The position numbers were made by a program, and so were the translations under genes. The notes beneath the pieces were generated by a model. That model saw nothing but the letters and a program-made list of their open reading frames with translations, ran no database searches and was not told the DNA's origin. This document shows, one piece after another, positions 17,930 through 27,268 of a stretch of 64,000 nucleotides of DNA (the first letter of the stretch is position 1; each line of letters begins with the position of its first letter). This DNA comes from Nitrospira japonica (GTDB lineage: Bacteria > Nitrospirota > Nitrospiria > Nitrospirales > Nitrospiraceae): NCBI RefSeq assembly GCF_900169565.1, contig NZ_LT828648.1, positions 1,490,876 to 1,554,875 of the forward strand, read 5' to 3'.

Positions 17930-17998
17930 TTGAATGTTGGGTGCTGAAGTCTGAGCTATCGGAAACTACACACTCACGACTCAACACTCAAAACTTGA
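17930..17998. repeat. Heptad-word array A, paired arms
   Basis: The 86-nt gap after the radical SAM gene is built from degenerate 7-nt words held in strict register. On the plus strand the first arm reads TTGAATG, TTGGGTG, CTGAAGT, CTGAGCT (17930-17957). The second arm reads AACTACA, CACTCAC, GACTCAA, CACTCAA, AACTTGA (17964-17998), five words of the form xACTxxx. The arms are roughly reverse-complementary, so the transcript could fold. The radical SAM stop codon lies inside the second arm. Confidence 0.7.
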
Positions 17999-19373
17999 AG
18001 ACAGGAGCGTCATTCCCGAACCGCTTCTTGCGCAGCTCCTCCATCAACTCCACGGTGATGAGCGTGACGTGATGTTCCCGGGCGTGCTTTTCGACGCCCT
18101 TTTTGACCATGGCCCTGAGAAAGTAAGGGATTCGGCTCAATCGCAGCGCGGAAGCATCATCCCATAGGACTTCCGACTCTTCCGGTGTATTGAAGGCGAC
18201 CTTGATCTTCTCGCCTCCCTTGGGCGTATAGAGGCACCATTGATCTTCGTCCAGCCAATCCCCGTGGTCGACGTACGGCCTGGCGCGGCAGCCGCCGCAG
18301 ATGTCCGTATACTCACAGTCGCCGCACTTGCCCTTCAGCTGCGGGTAACGGAACGAATTGAACACGTCGGATTGCTCCCACAGATCGGCGAAACTGTTCG
18401 AACGGACGTTGCCGGCCGACAACGGCATGTAGGGGCATGGCGTGAGCTCGCCATTGGGTGTAACGCGGGCGTAGTTCGTTCCGGCGAGACATCCGCCGCC
18501 CATGTAGCCCGTCGCCTTTGTGATCGGAGAATTGGGATCCTTCTCATAGGCGAGCCGCTTGAAATGTGGGGCGCAACGGGCTCGCACTAACATTCCTTTG
18601 TAATTGTCCTGGCAGGTCACGAGGTACCCGAGCACTTCTTCATACTGAGCCGGAGTGATGTCGGTCAGTTCCTCGCCCCGGCCGGTACAGACCATGAAAA
18701 AGACGTTCAGCACTCTCGCGCCCAAGCCGTGCGCCCACTCGATCACCGCCGGCAGTTCCTGGTAGTTCATCGGCTGTGCGCTGAAGTGGACCTGGAATTG
18801 AAGCCCATTTCGCTTGCTGGCCTCGATGCCGGCAACCGCGGCTTCCCACGCACCCGGTACCCCTCTGAACCCATTGTGCTTGGCTGCGTCGAGGGAATCG
18901 ATGCTGATGCCCACTCCCATGACGCCGATGTCTACGAGCGTGCGGGCCATCTGGTCGTCAATGAGCATGCCATTAGTCCCGAACACGACCATGAAGCCGG
19001 ATTGCACGGCATAACGGGCGATGTCGAGAATGTCCGGGCGCACCAACGGTTCTCCTCCGGTGATGACGAGGAGGCACCCCTTGTTGACTTGGGCGATTTG
19101 ATCGATGAGCCGGAAGCATTCTTCGGTCGATAACTCGTCGTCGCCGCCCGCGGCTTTGGTGGTGGCGTCCAGATAGCAGTGATCGCATTTGAGGTTGCAG
19201 CGCTTCGTCAGGTTCAATGCCACCAGATACGGTTTGAAGTCGTCCACCGTCCGGCCGTCCAGGGGGCCGTCCCCCTGCTTGGCGGGAGTGAAAACATTCG
19301 TGATCTGTTGTTGAAACGAACCCAGCGCTCCGGAGAGCGCAGGGTTATTCAAAATTGGAAGTGATTTACCCAT
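17988..19373 (-). CDS. Radical SAM/SPASM protein with C-terminal PCP_red domain
   Basis: The 461-residue protein has the radical SAM cluster motif CNLKCDHC (Cys59, Cys63, Cys66), a GGEPL SAM-binding motif and a SPASM-type cysteine set (CPYMPLSAGNV, then KCGDCEYTDICGGC). This is the layout of NirJ/AhbC/AhbD-like and peptide-modifying enzymes. It ends in a PCP_red domain (about residues 400-450: SRIPYFLRAMVKKGVEKHAREH), the small domain also found at the C-terminus of the light-independent protochlorophyllide reductase B subunit. The upstream gene, 27 nt away, carries three more such domains. A tetrapyrrole-related role is an inference. Confidence 0.88.
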   Translation of the reverse strand: MGKSLPILNNPALSGALGSFQQQITNVFTPAKQGDGPLDGRTVDDFKPYLVALNLTKRCNLKCDHCYLDATTKAAGGDDELSTEECFRLIDQIAQVNKGCLLVITGGEPLVRPDILDIARYAVQSGFMVVFGTNGMLIDDQMARTLVDIGVMGVGISIDSLDAAKHNGFRGVPGAWEAAVAGIEASKRNGLQFQVHFSAQPMNYQELPAVIEWAHGLGARVLNVFFMVCTGRGEELTDITPAQYEEVLGYLVTCQDNYKGMLVRARCAPHFKRLAYEKDPNSPITKATGYMGGGCLAGTNYARVTPNGELTPCPYMPLSAGNVRSNSFADLWEQSDVFNSFRYPQLKGKCGDCEYTDICGGCRARPYVDHGDWLDEDQWCLYTPKGGEKIKVAFNTPEESEVLWDDASALRLSRIPYFLRAMVKKGVEKHAREHHVTLITVELMEELRKKRFGNDAPVFKF

Positions 19374-19400
19374 GGTGTCGGCGAATTTGGTCGCGGGAGG

Positions 19401-21485
19401 TTAGGAACTCAATTTCCCGGTGAGGTTTGCGATCATATCCTTCAAGTTGCCGGTCTTCATGGCGTCGGCCATGTAGCCCTTGGCTTGCTCGATGCCTTCG
19501 TTGGCCACTTCCACCGTGATCATCGTCACTCCGAGCTTTTCGGCATGCTTGATGATGAGCGCCTTGGTGCAGTCCCGCATGAATCCTTCCGGAGCGCGGT
19601 CCAGTCTGGCTTGGGCGTCGGCCGTCCATGTATAGGGAGAAGACTCGGTGTGACCGTTGTCGGCCGCATGGCCGTTTTCATGCGTGCCATTGGCGCCCAC
19701 GGCGGCCACCTTGGCTTCCGCCTCCGCCGAGGTCCCGGCGCCTTTGTTGGCGAAGATCGGTTCGTAGTCTTCCTCCGCGGCTTCCTTGATCGTCGGCGCG
19801 GCGTATTCAAGCGTGATAGTGGTCATGCCCAGCTTGCGGGCGCTTTTCTCGATCTTGGCCTTGGCCCGCCGCCGTTGGAATCCGGCCGGAACGGCGCGGA
19901 TCGCCTCCTTGGCATCCTTGGTCCATTGCATCGGCACGTCGTCGTAGGCGACGTCGGTCTCAAGGTCGCCCTCCGACTTGGCGGCCGCTTCGAAGATGCT
20001 CTTGTCCACCTGCTTGAACCTGCCGCCTTCGGCACCGCACACCGGACATTTCACCGGCGTGTCGCCCTTGCCGATGTATCCGCACCCGTCGCATACGAAG
20101 TAGTTCTGGTTCATGCGGTCGAGATAGGCCTGGGTCGCGTCCGATGCGGCCGGCTTTTCCTCGACCACCTGAGTCATCATGCCGCTGAGCGTCGAACCCA
20201 TGAGATCTTTGGCGACGGCGTCATCAGCCTGCATTTTGTCGCGGTCGATACCGGCAGCATCGAGATTGCCGCCGAGCGCCCGCATCGCGTCCATGGCGCC
20301 TTTCGGCAGGATATGGCCCACAGCCGCATCCACGACCGTATTGCTGATGATGGTGTGCCCTTTTTCAATGGCATAGCGATGAATGGCGGTTTTGGCCACG
20401 CCGCGGGCGAACACGGGAATCCTTTCCATGCGGCGCAAGGCTTCCTCGGTCCAGGCAATCGTGTACTCGGCCTGCGTGTCGATCGGGGGCACATACTTCC
20501 GATTGGAGACCAGCACGTTGCAGGGGGCGCTCCGGAGCAGATTTTCCGTGTTGCTTCCGACGTCCATGTCTTCGTCGCTGTGGACGCCGATCCGGCCGAC
20601 GATCAGCAGGGCGGGAACATCCTTGCGGACGTATTGAATGATTTTTTCGAACGCCTTGCCGTCGAGCAGAGTGGTCTTCACGTCGGTCTGCTCCGCCTGG
20701 GCGATCTCGCGCGAAATATCGAGGTGCGATTGGTAAATCTTGGCGAGGCCGCTGTCGATGATCTCCTCGTGCAGCTTTTCCTGCTCTTTGAAGCGGAACA
20801 CCTTGCCGGCTTCCTCGTTCAGGACGCCCGAAATACTGTGGAACGCCGCGTAATGGAAATAGGGATCGAAGGCCGAAATGACCTCGACCGGCATATTGAA
20901 GGCCTTGCCCAACGACAGCCCGGTCATGAGGCCGCCGAACGAATACGGGCTGCCGTCCACCGCGACGACGATCTTTCCGCCCTCGAACGGCTGAATGTTC
21001 TTGATGATGAGCATGTCGGAATTGCGGACCCGGCGGATCACCCGCTCGGTGTTGCTGCCGATCACGCTGTCTTTGACAGCGCCCACGCCGAGGGCGCCCA
21101 TGATGACGAGGTCATACGCGTTAGTGTTGATGTCCTCGGCCAGCACCTTCCAGTTACGGCCCTCGAGAGACCGCCGTTCGACCGGCAGGTTCGCCTCATT
21201 ACACTTCTTGTCGACGTAATCGAGGTAGGAGTCGGTGATGATCTGCAGGCCGCGGGTGATCAGCGAATCATGGATCTGCCGCTGCCGGTCGAGTTCTTTC
21301 TCGTCGTGATACTCTTCCGGGAGTCCCGCTTCCATCTGTTTGAAACGTTTGTCATGCATTTTCGCCGCGTAGACATGGCTGCCGACGATCTTCGAGCCGA
21401 ATGCCTTGGCCAAATGCACGCCCATATCCACGGCGGTATTGGAATGGTCGGAATTATCGACCGGAACATAAATCGTCTTATACAT
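19401..21485 (-). CDS. Tandem universal stress protein with three PCP_red domains and a rubredoxin-like knuckle
   Basis: The 694-residue protein is a fusion. USP domain 1 spans residues 1-165, with the ATP-site pattern G130-x2-G133-x9-G143-S144. USP domain 2 spans 170-330, with G297-x2-G300-x9-G310-S311. PCP_red domain 1 lies at 345-392. A rubredoxin-like knuckle follows (Cys465, Cys468, Cys480, Cys483). PCP_red 2 (519-565) and 3 (618-668) flank an acidic/Ala/His-rich linker. ATG 21485 is preceded by AGGAGG at ideal spacing. It heads the likely operon with radical SAM and CopD-like genes. ATP binding, iron binding and perhaps tetrapyrrole contact are suggested; the actual role is unknown. Confidence 0.88.
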   Translation of the reverse strand: MYKTIYVPVDNSDHSNTAVDMGVHLAKAFGSKIVGSHVYAAKMHDKRFKQMEAGLPEEYHDEKELDRQRQIHDSLITRGLQIITDSYLDYVDKKCNEANLPVERRSLEGRNWKVLAEDINTNAYDLVIMGALGVGAVKDSVIGSNTERVIRRVRNSDMLIIKNIQPFEGGKIVVAVDGSPYSFGGLMTGLSLGKAFNMPVEVISAFDPYFHYAAFHSISGVLNEEAGKVFRFKEQEKLHEEIIDSGLAKIYQSHLDISREIAQAEQTDVKTTLLDGKAFEKIIQYVRKDVPALLIVGRIGVHSDEDMDVGSNTENLLRSAPCNVLVSNRKYVPPIDTQAEYTIAWTEEALRRMERIPVFARGVAKTAIHRYAIEKGHTIISNTVVDAAVGHILPKGAMDAMRALGGNLDAAGIDRDKMQADDAVAKDLMGSTLSGMMTQVVEEKPAASDATQAYLDRMNQNYFVCDGCGYIGKGDTPVKCPVCGAEGGRFKQVDKSIFEAAAKSEGDLETDVAYDDVPMQWTKDAKEAIRAVPAGFQRRRAKAKIEKSARKLGMTTITLEYAAPTIKEAAEEDYEPIFANKGAGTSAEAEAKVAAVGANGTHENGHAADNGHTESSPYTWTADAQARLDRAPEGFMRDCTKALIIKHAEKLGVTMITVEVANEGIEQAKGYMADAMKTGNLKDMIANLTGKLSS

Positions 21486-22179
21486 CGAGATGCCTCCTCC
21501 GGGCCCTCTCACCGTCAAGGTCGAACCGTCATAATTGCCAGAAAAACCAAACGGTTGACAAACCTATCCAGTGTAAAAGAAGCGGCATGATAGCACCGAC
21601 CATCTCGGGAATGCAAGGCGACCCGTAGATAGCCACATCACCGCCGGGCTGGCTCCGAGCGACAACCATCTGATCAATTCGGAGATCTCGATTCATGACG
21701 CGCAAGCTTAGTGCCAAGCGAGCATGAACGCCGGATTTCTTGAAAAAGATGTCGGAACAAAGGGACACAGGCAACGGGCGCGTGACCGGACAAGAGAGAA
21801 ACGCCGGCTCGAATACAGTGGGAATCGTGAAGGAAGGCGATTTGTGACGAAGAGGCGCGGCCCTTCGCGGAAAGATTAGCCGGTGGGTTGAGAACCCAAC
21901 CACGCTGAGCGCGGTCATGTGGAAGAGTGCGTCAGCGATGTTCCCTTGTCGATCGATGAGGCACGGGACCTGGACGCTCGGAGGATTTCTTCGAGCGAAA
22001 GCAAGGCGTCGCGCCCGGAATTGCCTTCAATGCCGCGGGCGAGGTTGGCGTCGGCATATTGGCCGTGATTCCAATCGGATAGATCTTTTTTTGCAGGGCA
22101 GGAAAATGTAAAGGATGGAGTTCATGGCCGTGAAATTGTGAGCGGTGATTTTAAAACTGAAAACTCACAACCGAACACT
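21486..22179. other. Intergenic region upstream of the USP operon
   Basis: About 690 bases separate the USP gene from ubiE, both on the minus strand. A 129-codon frame at 21529-21918 (minus) has no family signature and a composition unlike its neighbours, so it is not called. The region next to 21485 must contain the USP promoter; a TTGTCA on the minus strand near 21558 is a weak -35 candidate. The far end (22130-22179) holds heptad array B. I found no other structure. Confidence 0.5.
22130..22179. repeat. Heptad-word array B after ubiE
   Basis: Directly after the ubiE stop the sequence consists of 7-nt words in register on the plus strand: GTGAGCG, GTGATTT (22138-22151), then TAAAACT, GAAAACT, CACAACC, GAACACT (22152-22179). 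One more GTGAAAT word lies at 22130, shifted by one base. The GTGA-type words and the AAAACT/CACAACC-type words run toward each other as a loose inverted pair, as in array A. Word sequences partly match array A when both are read from the minus strand (AGTGTT..GT.GTGAGT). Confidence 0.6.
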
Positions 22180-22962
22180 TTATTTCATGGCAATATGGAT
22201 GGCGACGATGCCGCCCGAGAGGTTTCGATAGGAGACCTCCCGGAAGCCGGCTTCCTTCAGGATCACACAGAGCCGTTCCTGATCGGGAAACGTCCGGATC
22301 GAGGCCGGAAGATATTCGTAGACCCCCGTCCTGTCATGGGCGACTTTCGTGCCGATCCACGGCAGCAACGTAAAAGAATACCAATCATAGAGGGCGCGAA
22401 GCCATCCGAAAACCGGCCGGGAAAATTCCAGGCAGACGAACGTCCCGCCCGGTTTCATCACACGGCGGATCTCTCTCACGGCCTGCGCCAGGTTGCCGAC
22501 GTTGCGCATGCAAAAGCCGGTTGTCACCGCGTCGAATATATCGTCGGCAAACCCCAAATGCTCGGCGTTCGCCTGGAGACAGGTCACTTTTCCCGCCAAG
22601 CCCTTGGCGGTCACCTTTTTGAGCCCTTCCGCCAGCATGGCATGGTTCAGATCGGAGGCCACGACGCGTCCCTTTGCGCCCATGCGAGGTTCCAGCAACA
22701 GCGCCAGATCGGCCGTGCCGGCTCCGACGTCGAGGGCAGTGCCGTGCTCCACCGGCGGTACGCAGCGAGCGGTTCGTTTTTTCCAGCGGTGATGGAGGCC
22801 GAAGCTCAGTAGCGTGTTATTCAGATCGTAGACGCCCGCGATGGCCGTAAACATCCGCTGCACGGCCTGCTCGCGGGCTTCGCCCGACCAGGTCGAGATG
22901 GTGCGGGCTTCCGCGTCGTTCCCGGGTGGAGACTGTGTCACGGATTCCTCCACGGACAGCAT
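22180..22962 (-). CDS. ubiE: Demethylmenaquinone/ubiquinone methyltransferase
   Basis: UbiE/MenG methylates demethylmenaquinone (and, where present, a ubiquinone precursor) using SAM. The 260-residue protein contains the family start MFTAIAGVYDLNNTLLSFGLHHRWK, SAM motif I ALDVGAGTADLAL, and the GFCMRNVGNLAQAVREIRRVMKPGG segment diagnostic of UbiE. In this setting menaquinone synthesis, feeding the nuo complex, is the likelier role. It is divergent from uvrA with a short shared promoter region. The 'ubiE' symbol is family-level; menG would be equally valid. Confidence 0.92.
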   Translation of the reverse strand: MLSVEESVTQSPPGNDAEARTISTWSGEAREQAVQRMFTAIAGVYDLNNTLLSFGLHHRWKKRTARCVPPVEHGTALDVGAGTADLALLLEPRMGAKGRVVASDLNHAMLAEGLKKVTAKGLAGKVTCLQANAEHLGFADDIFDAVTTGFCMRNVGNLAQAVREIRRVMKPGGTFVCLEFSRPVFGWLRALYDWYSFTLLPWIGTKVAHDRTGVYEYLPASIRTFPDQERLCVILKEAGFREVSYRNLSGGIVAIHIAMK

Positions 22963-23081
22963 GCCCAGCGTGGTAGCACCCGCTTTGCCGCGGTGTCAAG
23001 CCGAACACCGTCTCGGTTCAAATTCATAGTCCGCCGAGAGCGGGCGATGGAGACAGGGTCGCATGCTATAATTCCCTCCCC

Positions 23082-25589
23082 ATGGGAAATTCCATCGTCA
23101 TCAAGGGCGCCCGCGAACACAATCTCAAGAACATCGACGTCGAAATTCCCCGTGATCAGTTGGTCGTCATCACGGGTTTGAGCGGATCGGGCAAATCGTC
23201 GCTCGCCTTCGACACGATCTACGCCGAGGGTCAGCGGCGCTATGTTGAATCGCTGTCCGCCTATGCGCGCCAATTCCTCGATCAAATGGGCAAGCCCGAC
23301 CTCGATTCGATCGAGGGCCTGTCGCCGGCCATCTCGATCGAACAAAAGAGTACGAGCCACAATCCCCGTTCCACGGTCGGGACCGTCACCGAGATTTATG
23401 ATTATCTCAGGCTGCTCTTCGCGCGCGTCGGCCGGCCGCATTGTTTCCAATGCGGTCAGGAGATCACGGCCCAGACCGTTCAGCAGATGGTCGATGCGAT
23501 TTTCGCCCTGCCGGAAGGCATGAAGTTCCAGGTCCTTGCGCCGATCGTTCGGGGGAGAAAGGGCGAATATCGGAAAGAACTGCTGGAGATGCGCCGCGCC
23601 GGCTATGTCCGCGCCCGCGTCGACGGCAAGCTTGTCGATCTCGCCGACGACATCGCCCTCGACAAGCAGAAAAAACACACGATCGAGATCGTCGTCGACC
23701 GGTTGGTGATGAAGCCGGGCGACGCGCTGATGCGCCGGCTTGCCGATTCGGTGGAGGCGTCGCTGAAATTGTCCGGAGGCTTGGTCGGCGTGCTGACCGA
23801 CGAGGGCAAGACGCTGCTCTACAGCGAGAATCTGGCCTGCATCCGATGCGGCGTCAGTTACCCGGAGGTGACGCCGCGCATCTTCTCGTTCAACAGCCCG
23901 CACGGAGCCTGTCCCGCCTGCGACGGCATCGGGTATGCCGTGACGCCGGGCTGTCCGGAGGACGAGGATCTCACGCTGCTGGAACTCTGCGACGTGTGCA
24001 AAGGGGCGAGGTTGCGGCCCGAAAGTCTGGCCGTCAAAGTGGCCGGAAAATCGATCGCGGCCGTCACCGAACTGTCAGTGCGGGCCGCGGCCGACTTTTT
24101 CAGCGGCTTGAAGTTCACCGATAGGGAACTGGTGATTGCACATCGAATTCTAAAAGAAATACGCGAGCGCCTCGGCTTCTTAGTCAACGTGGGGCTCGAT
24201 TATCTGACACTGGATCGGACGGCGGCCACCTTGTCCGGCGGGGAGGGTCAACGAATCCGATTGGCCACTCAGATCGGATCGGGTCTCGTCGGCGTGCTCT
24301 ACATTCTGGATGAACCGTCGATCGGACTGCACCAGCGGGACAACCGACGGTTGCTGCAAACGCTGTTGCGGCTGCGGGATCTCGGCAATACCGTCGTCGT
24401 GGTGGAGCACGACGCGGAAACGATGCTGGCGGCCGACCACATTGTGGACATGGGACCGGGGGCCGGCTCGCATGGCGGGCACGTCATCGCGCAGGGCAGC
24501 CCCAAGCAGGTCATGGACGATCCTCGTTCCTTGACCGGACAGTATTTGCGGGGAACGCAAACCGTTGCCGTGCCAAGCCGGCACCGAAAACCCAAAGGGT
24601 TCCTGTCCGTCGTCGATGCGCGGAAACACAATCTCAAGGGCGTGACGGCCAAGATTCCTCTCGGGTTGTTGACCTGCGTCACGGGGGTCTCGGGTTCGGG
24701 CAAGAGTACGTTGGTGCTCGAAGTCCTGTTTCACTCCCTGTCCCAGTTGCTGTACCACAAGAAACCGAAGATCGACGGGTGCAAGGAATTGCGCGGCGTC
24801 TCCGCGCTCGACAAGGTGATCGACATCGATCAGTCGCCGATCGGGCGCACGCCTCGTTCGAATCCCGCGACCTACACGGGATTGTTCGGGTATATCCGCG
24901 ATCTTTTCTCCAACCTGCCGGAATCCCGGATGCGGGGTTATAAGCCCGGCCGGTACAGCTTCAACGTCAAAGGCGGCCGTTGCGAAGCCTGCCAGGGCGA
25001 CGGACTCATCAAGATCGAGATGCATTTTCTGCCGGACGTGTACGTCACCTGCGAAGTCTGCAAAGGGCAGCGGTACAATCGGGAGACCCTCGAGATCTTG
25101 CATAAGGGAAAGAGCATCGCCGACATCCTGAACATGACGGTCGACGACGCGCTGGAATTTTTCGAGCACATCCCGCTGATCAAAGCGAAGCTCCAAACCC
25201 TGCACGACGTCGGGTTGCATTATGTGAGACTGGGACAGTCGGCCACGACGCTGTCCGGGGGTGAGGCCCAGCGAGTCAAACTGTCGCGCGAGTTGTCGAA
25301 GCGGGCGACCGGCCGTACGATGTATATCCTGGACGAACCGACCACTGGATTGCATTTTGCCGATGTCCAGCGCTTGCTCGATGTGCTCGACCGGCTGGTC
25401 GAAGCGGGAAACACCGTGCTCGTCATCGAGCACAATCTTGACGTCATCAGGAATGCCGATTGGATCATCGACTTGGGGCCTGACGGAGGAGACCGGGGAG
25501 GCCAGATCGTTGCGGAAGGCCCACCGGAAGATATCGCCGCGTCGAAACGGTCGTACACGGGGCAGGTATTGAAGGAAGCGGGGCTATGA
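23082..25589 (+). CDS. uvrA: Excinuclease ABC subunit A lacking the insertion domain
   Basis: UvrA is the damage-sensing ATPase of nucleotide excision repair. Both ABC halves are intact: Walker [11 protein letters not shown] near residue 32 and [10 protein letters not shown] near 540, both LSGG signatures and both LDEP Walker B motifs. The UvrB-binding segment (about 118-245) is present. The protein is only 835 residues, about 100 short of E. coli. After the first zinc knuckle (Cys253, Cys256, Cys277, Cys280) only about 20 residues precede the CDVC pair (Cys303, Cys306), where other UvrAs carry the roughly 100-residue insertion domain. Reading frame is continuous across the gap, so this is a clean deletion, not a frameshift. 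Confidence 0.96.
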   Translation: MGNSIVIKGAREHNLKNIDVEIPRDQLVVITGLSGSGKSSLAFDTIYAEGQRRYVESLSAYARQFLDQMGKPDLDSIEGLSPAISIEQKSTSHNPRSTVGTVTEIYDYLRLLFARVGRPHCFQCGQEITAQTVQQMVDAIFALPEGMKFQVLAPIVRGRKGEYRKELLEMRRAGYVRARVDGKLVDLADDIALDKQKKHTIEIVVDRLVMKPGDALMRRLADSVEASLKLSGGLVGVLTDEGKTLLYSENLACIRCGVSYPEVTPRIFSFNSPHGACPACDGIGYAVTPGCPEDEDLTLLELCDVCKGARLRPESLAVKVAGKSIAAVTELSVRAAADFFSGLKFTDRELVIAHRILKEIRERLGFLVNVGLDYLTLDRTAATLSGGEGQRIRLATQIGSGLVGVLYILDEPSIGLHQRDNRRLLQTLLRLRDLGNTVVVVEHDAETMLAADHIVDMGPGAGSHGGHVIAQGSPKQVMDDPRSLTGQYLRGTQTVAVPSRHRKPKGFLSVVDARKHNLKGVTAKIPLGLLTCVTGVSGSGKSTLVLEVLFHSLSQLLYHKKPKIDGCKELRGVSALDKVIDIDQSPIGRTPRSNPATYTGLFGYIRDLFSNLPESRMRGYKPGRYSFNVKGGRCEACQGDGLIKIEMHFLPDVYVTCEVCKGQRYNRETLEILHKGKSIADILNMTVDDALEFFEHIPLIKAKLQTLHDVGLHYVRLGQSATTLSGGEAQRVKLSRELSKRATGRTMYILDEPTTGLHFADVQRLLDVLDRLVEAGNTVLVIEHNLDVIRNADWIIDLGPDGGDRGGQIVAEGPPEDIAASKRSYTGQVLKEAGL

Positions 25590-26698
25590 GGAGCCTAGCT
25601 CTGCCGTAAGGCGGTGCCTGTCGCCGTTCGGAAATTTCAAAGGCAGGACAAGAAAGCGGGTCCTGTCGCGGCGAACAGCCCCACCGTGCTCACTCCACCA
25701 ATCCCCCAGTGGGTCCCTTCCGTTCGCACGGTGGGGCACCCAGCTCGCCACGCCACCCGCGAGGTGAAGCAATTGACACGTTGCCTGGACCTCGTCATTG
25801 GTCCCATGCGCGGTACCCAGTCAGGAAGTCTTCACAAAGATAGAATCGAACCGGCTTCGAGGGACAAGTTGTCCACGATGTCCTAACCAATTAATTAAAA
25901 AAAGAAAAAACATCGATCCCTTCTCTCATTCTCTGACAAGCTGTCAGTCTCATCCAAGCCTCAGCTGCTCACATCACACAGTCCGATCGAGCTGAATCCT
26001 CACGATTTCCCAAGAATTGAACTCGTTGCCGACGAAAGTCTTTTCTGGCCCGTCCCTTGCGTTGTACCAGGGCGTGATGAAGGGCGGCGGAAGAACAATC
26101 TTCTGATGGCCCGGGCGGGAGACGAGAGGAGGGCCTCGATATGAAGCGATTACTGAACTGGACAGTCGCCTGTGGGGATGGGCTTTGCCAGGATGCGGCA
26201 TCTAGGCATGGCGCCTATCTCTTGTCTTTAGACCGTGCCCTGAAGGATGGACCGGATCGGACTTCGAACCAGGCGGGGCAGCCTGGCTCGCAACATGACC
26301 GATCTGGGACTGTGTCGAAATAATCGTATCGAACAATAAGATGTATAGGGGGCTCGATACGCTATGCGGATACTGGGACAAACGGGTCGTTCACTGATCG
26401 AGATCTTCAAGCGTCGTCGAATGGCCACGCTTCAACCTGTCGATCAGCATTTGCACGGACCACATGAAGCGCCCTGTGAGGAGCTGGAGGCGGGAGTGGA
26501 GTATGGCGACGGATTTATTTCCCGGATGATCCAGCTTTCGCAGATGCCGAGGATTCGCTCTCCAAGAGACAGGAACACGTTTTCAATACGATCGGTGCCT
26601 ACGCGACCGGCTTATGGTGTGTGAGGGATGGCGCGGTCGGTGGTTGATTAGATAGGCCACCTGCCGCCCTGGGTCACTTAGCCGAAGAGAGGTGTGTG
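25590..26698. other. 1.1-kb gene-poor region between uvrA and the small membrane ORF
   Basis: No gene is called here. Candidate frames (26141-26323 after GAGGAGGG; 26364-26624; 25974-26201 minus) have no recognisable family. Around 26460-26650 two overlapping frames both look weakly protein-like, as in a frameshifted remnant. At 25678-25747 there is a perfect 12-bp inverted repeat. Bases 25880-25930 are an A/T-rich run. The region is best read as eroded coding DNA plus possible RNA structure. Confidence 0.45.
25678..25747. repeat. Perfect 12-bp inverted repeat downstream of uvrA
   Basis: GCCCCACCGTGC (25678-25689) is exactly reverse-complementary to GCACGGTGGGGC (25736-25747), with 46 nt between. 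The stem is GC-rich and would be very stable in RNA. No U-tract follows, so a simple intrinsic terminator is unlikely. It lies about 90 nt past the uvrA stop and could be an mRNA 3' end structure, part of a small RNA, or a mobile-element end. Confidence 0.6.
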
Positions 26699-26791
26699 AT
26701 GGGAACGTTGGGAAAAGGGTTTCTCTTATGGATTCTGGGCATTCCAGCCGGAGTCATCATGCTCCTCTGGCTGCTGGGAATCCTGCGTTAA
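26699..26791 (+). CDS. 30-residue single-span membrane protein
   Basis: A 31-codon frame starts at ATG 26699 after AGAGAGG. The translation begins MGTLGKGFLLWILGIPAG and ends LLWLLGILR, making one clean transmembrane helix with a short Gly/Lys N-terminus and a terminal Arg, the inside-positive pattern of a small membrane protein. It lies 70 nt before the beta/gamma-crystallin gene on the same strand. Helix composition, start spacing and stop are good, but the short length leaves some doubt. Function unknown; toxin-like or membrane-stress peptides are possibilities. Confidence 0.6.
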   Translation: MGTLGKGFLLWILGIPAGVIMLLWLLGILR

Positions 26792-26861
26792 CGATCGGGG
26801 CGGTCTTCGCGTCGTTAGCAAGGGATAAAAGTCCGGTTGCAAAACCGCAAGGAGGTACGGG

Positions 26862-27254
26862 ATGTCATACATGAAGGTGTTTGCCGCTGGCGTCGGGATC
26901 ACGATGGGTCTGTTGGGAGGCCTGCCGGCCCAGGCCGCGGACGTCGAAATGCAGGTTGTGGACAAGAACTGCTACATCGAGATTTTCGAGGACGACAACT
27001 ATGATGCCGATGACCCGCACATCAAGATTCAGGGACCAAAAGAGTTCGCAACGTTAAAAAGTTTGCAGGGAAAGGACTGGGCCAATGACATTGAAAGCGT
27101 GATCGTGGGTTCCAATGCCACCGTGTATGCGTATGAGGACAAGGATTTCAAAGGGACGGAGATTGTGTTTGCTCCGGGTCAGAAAGTGCCGAATCTTGGG
27201 AAGCTCGATATGGCCAACGACATCGAGTCCATGAAGATTGTCTGCGGTAAATAG
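26862..27254 (+). CDS. Secreted beta/gamma-crystallin domain protein
   Basis: The 130-residue protein has a signal peptide (VFAAGVGITMGLLGGLPAQAA) and one beta/gamma-crystallin domain made of two Greek-key repeats: CYIEIFEDDNYDADDPHI and ATVYAYEDKDFKGTEIVF. Each repeat ends with a calcium-site-like motif, ANDIESV and ANDIESM, fitting the (N/D)(N/D)xx(S/T)S consensus except at the last position. Microbial members are calcium-binding, often stress-related, exported proteins. AAGGAGG lies 6 nt before the ATG, an ideal ribosome-binding site suggesting strong expression. A hairpin follows the stop. Confidence 0.85.
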   Translation: MSYMKVFAAGVGITMGLLGGLPAQAADVEMQVVDKNCYIEIFEDDNYDADDPHIKIQGPKEFATLKSLQGKDWANDIESVIVGSNATVYAYEDKDFKGTEIVFAPGQKVPNLGKLDMANDIESMKIVCGK

Positions 27255-27268
27255 CATCGCACGTCCGT

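Noticed and set aside
19485-21590. 701-codon open frame antisense to the USP/PCP_red gene
   Set aside because: The minus-strand gene has clear domains and a strong ribosome-binding site. The plus frame shows no family signature.
21529-21918. 129-codon frame on the minus strand
   Set aside because: No family resemblance, no ribosome-binding site, and it would cover the USP promoter region.
25840-25905. tRNA-like string (GGTTCGATTC on the minus strand with TTGGTTAG nearby)
   Set aside because: T-loop and D-loop-like words are present, but the T stem and acceptor stem do not pair and the anticodon stem would have a 5-nt loop. Not a tRNA.
26364-26624. 86-codon frame between uvrA and the crystallin gene
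   Set aside because: No ribosome-binding site or recognisable domain. An overlapping frame looks equally protein-like, so at most a broken remnant.
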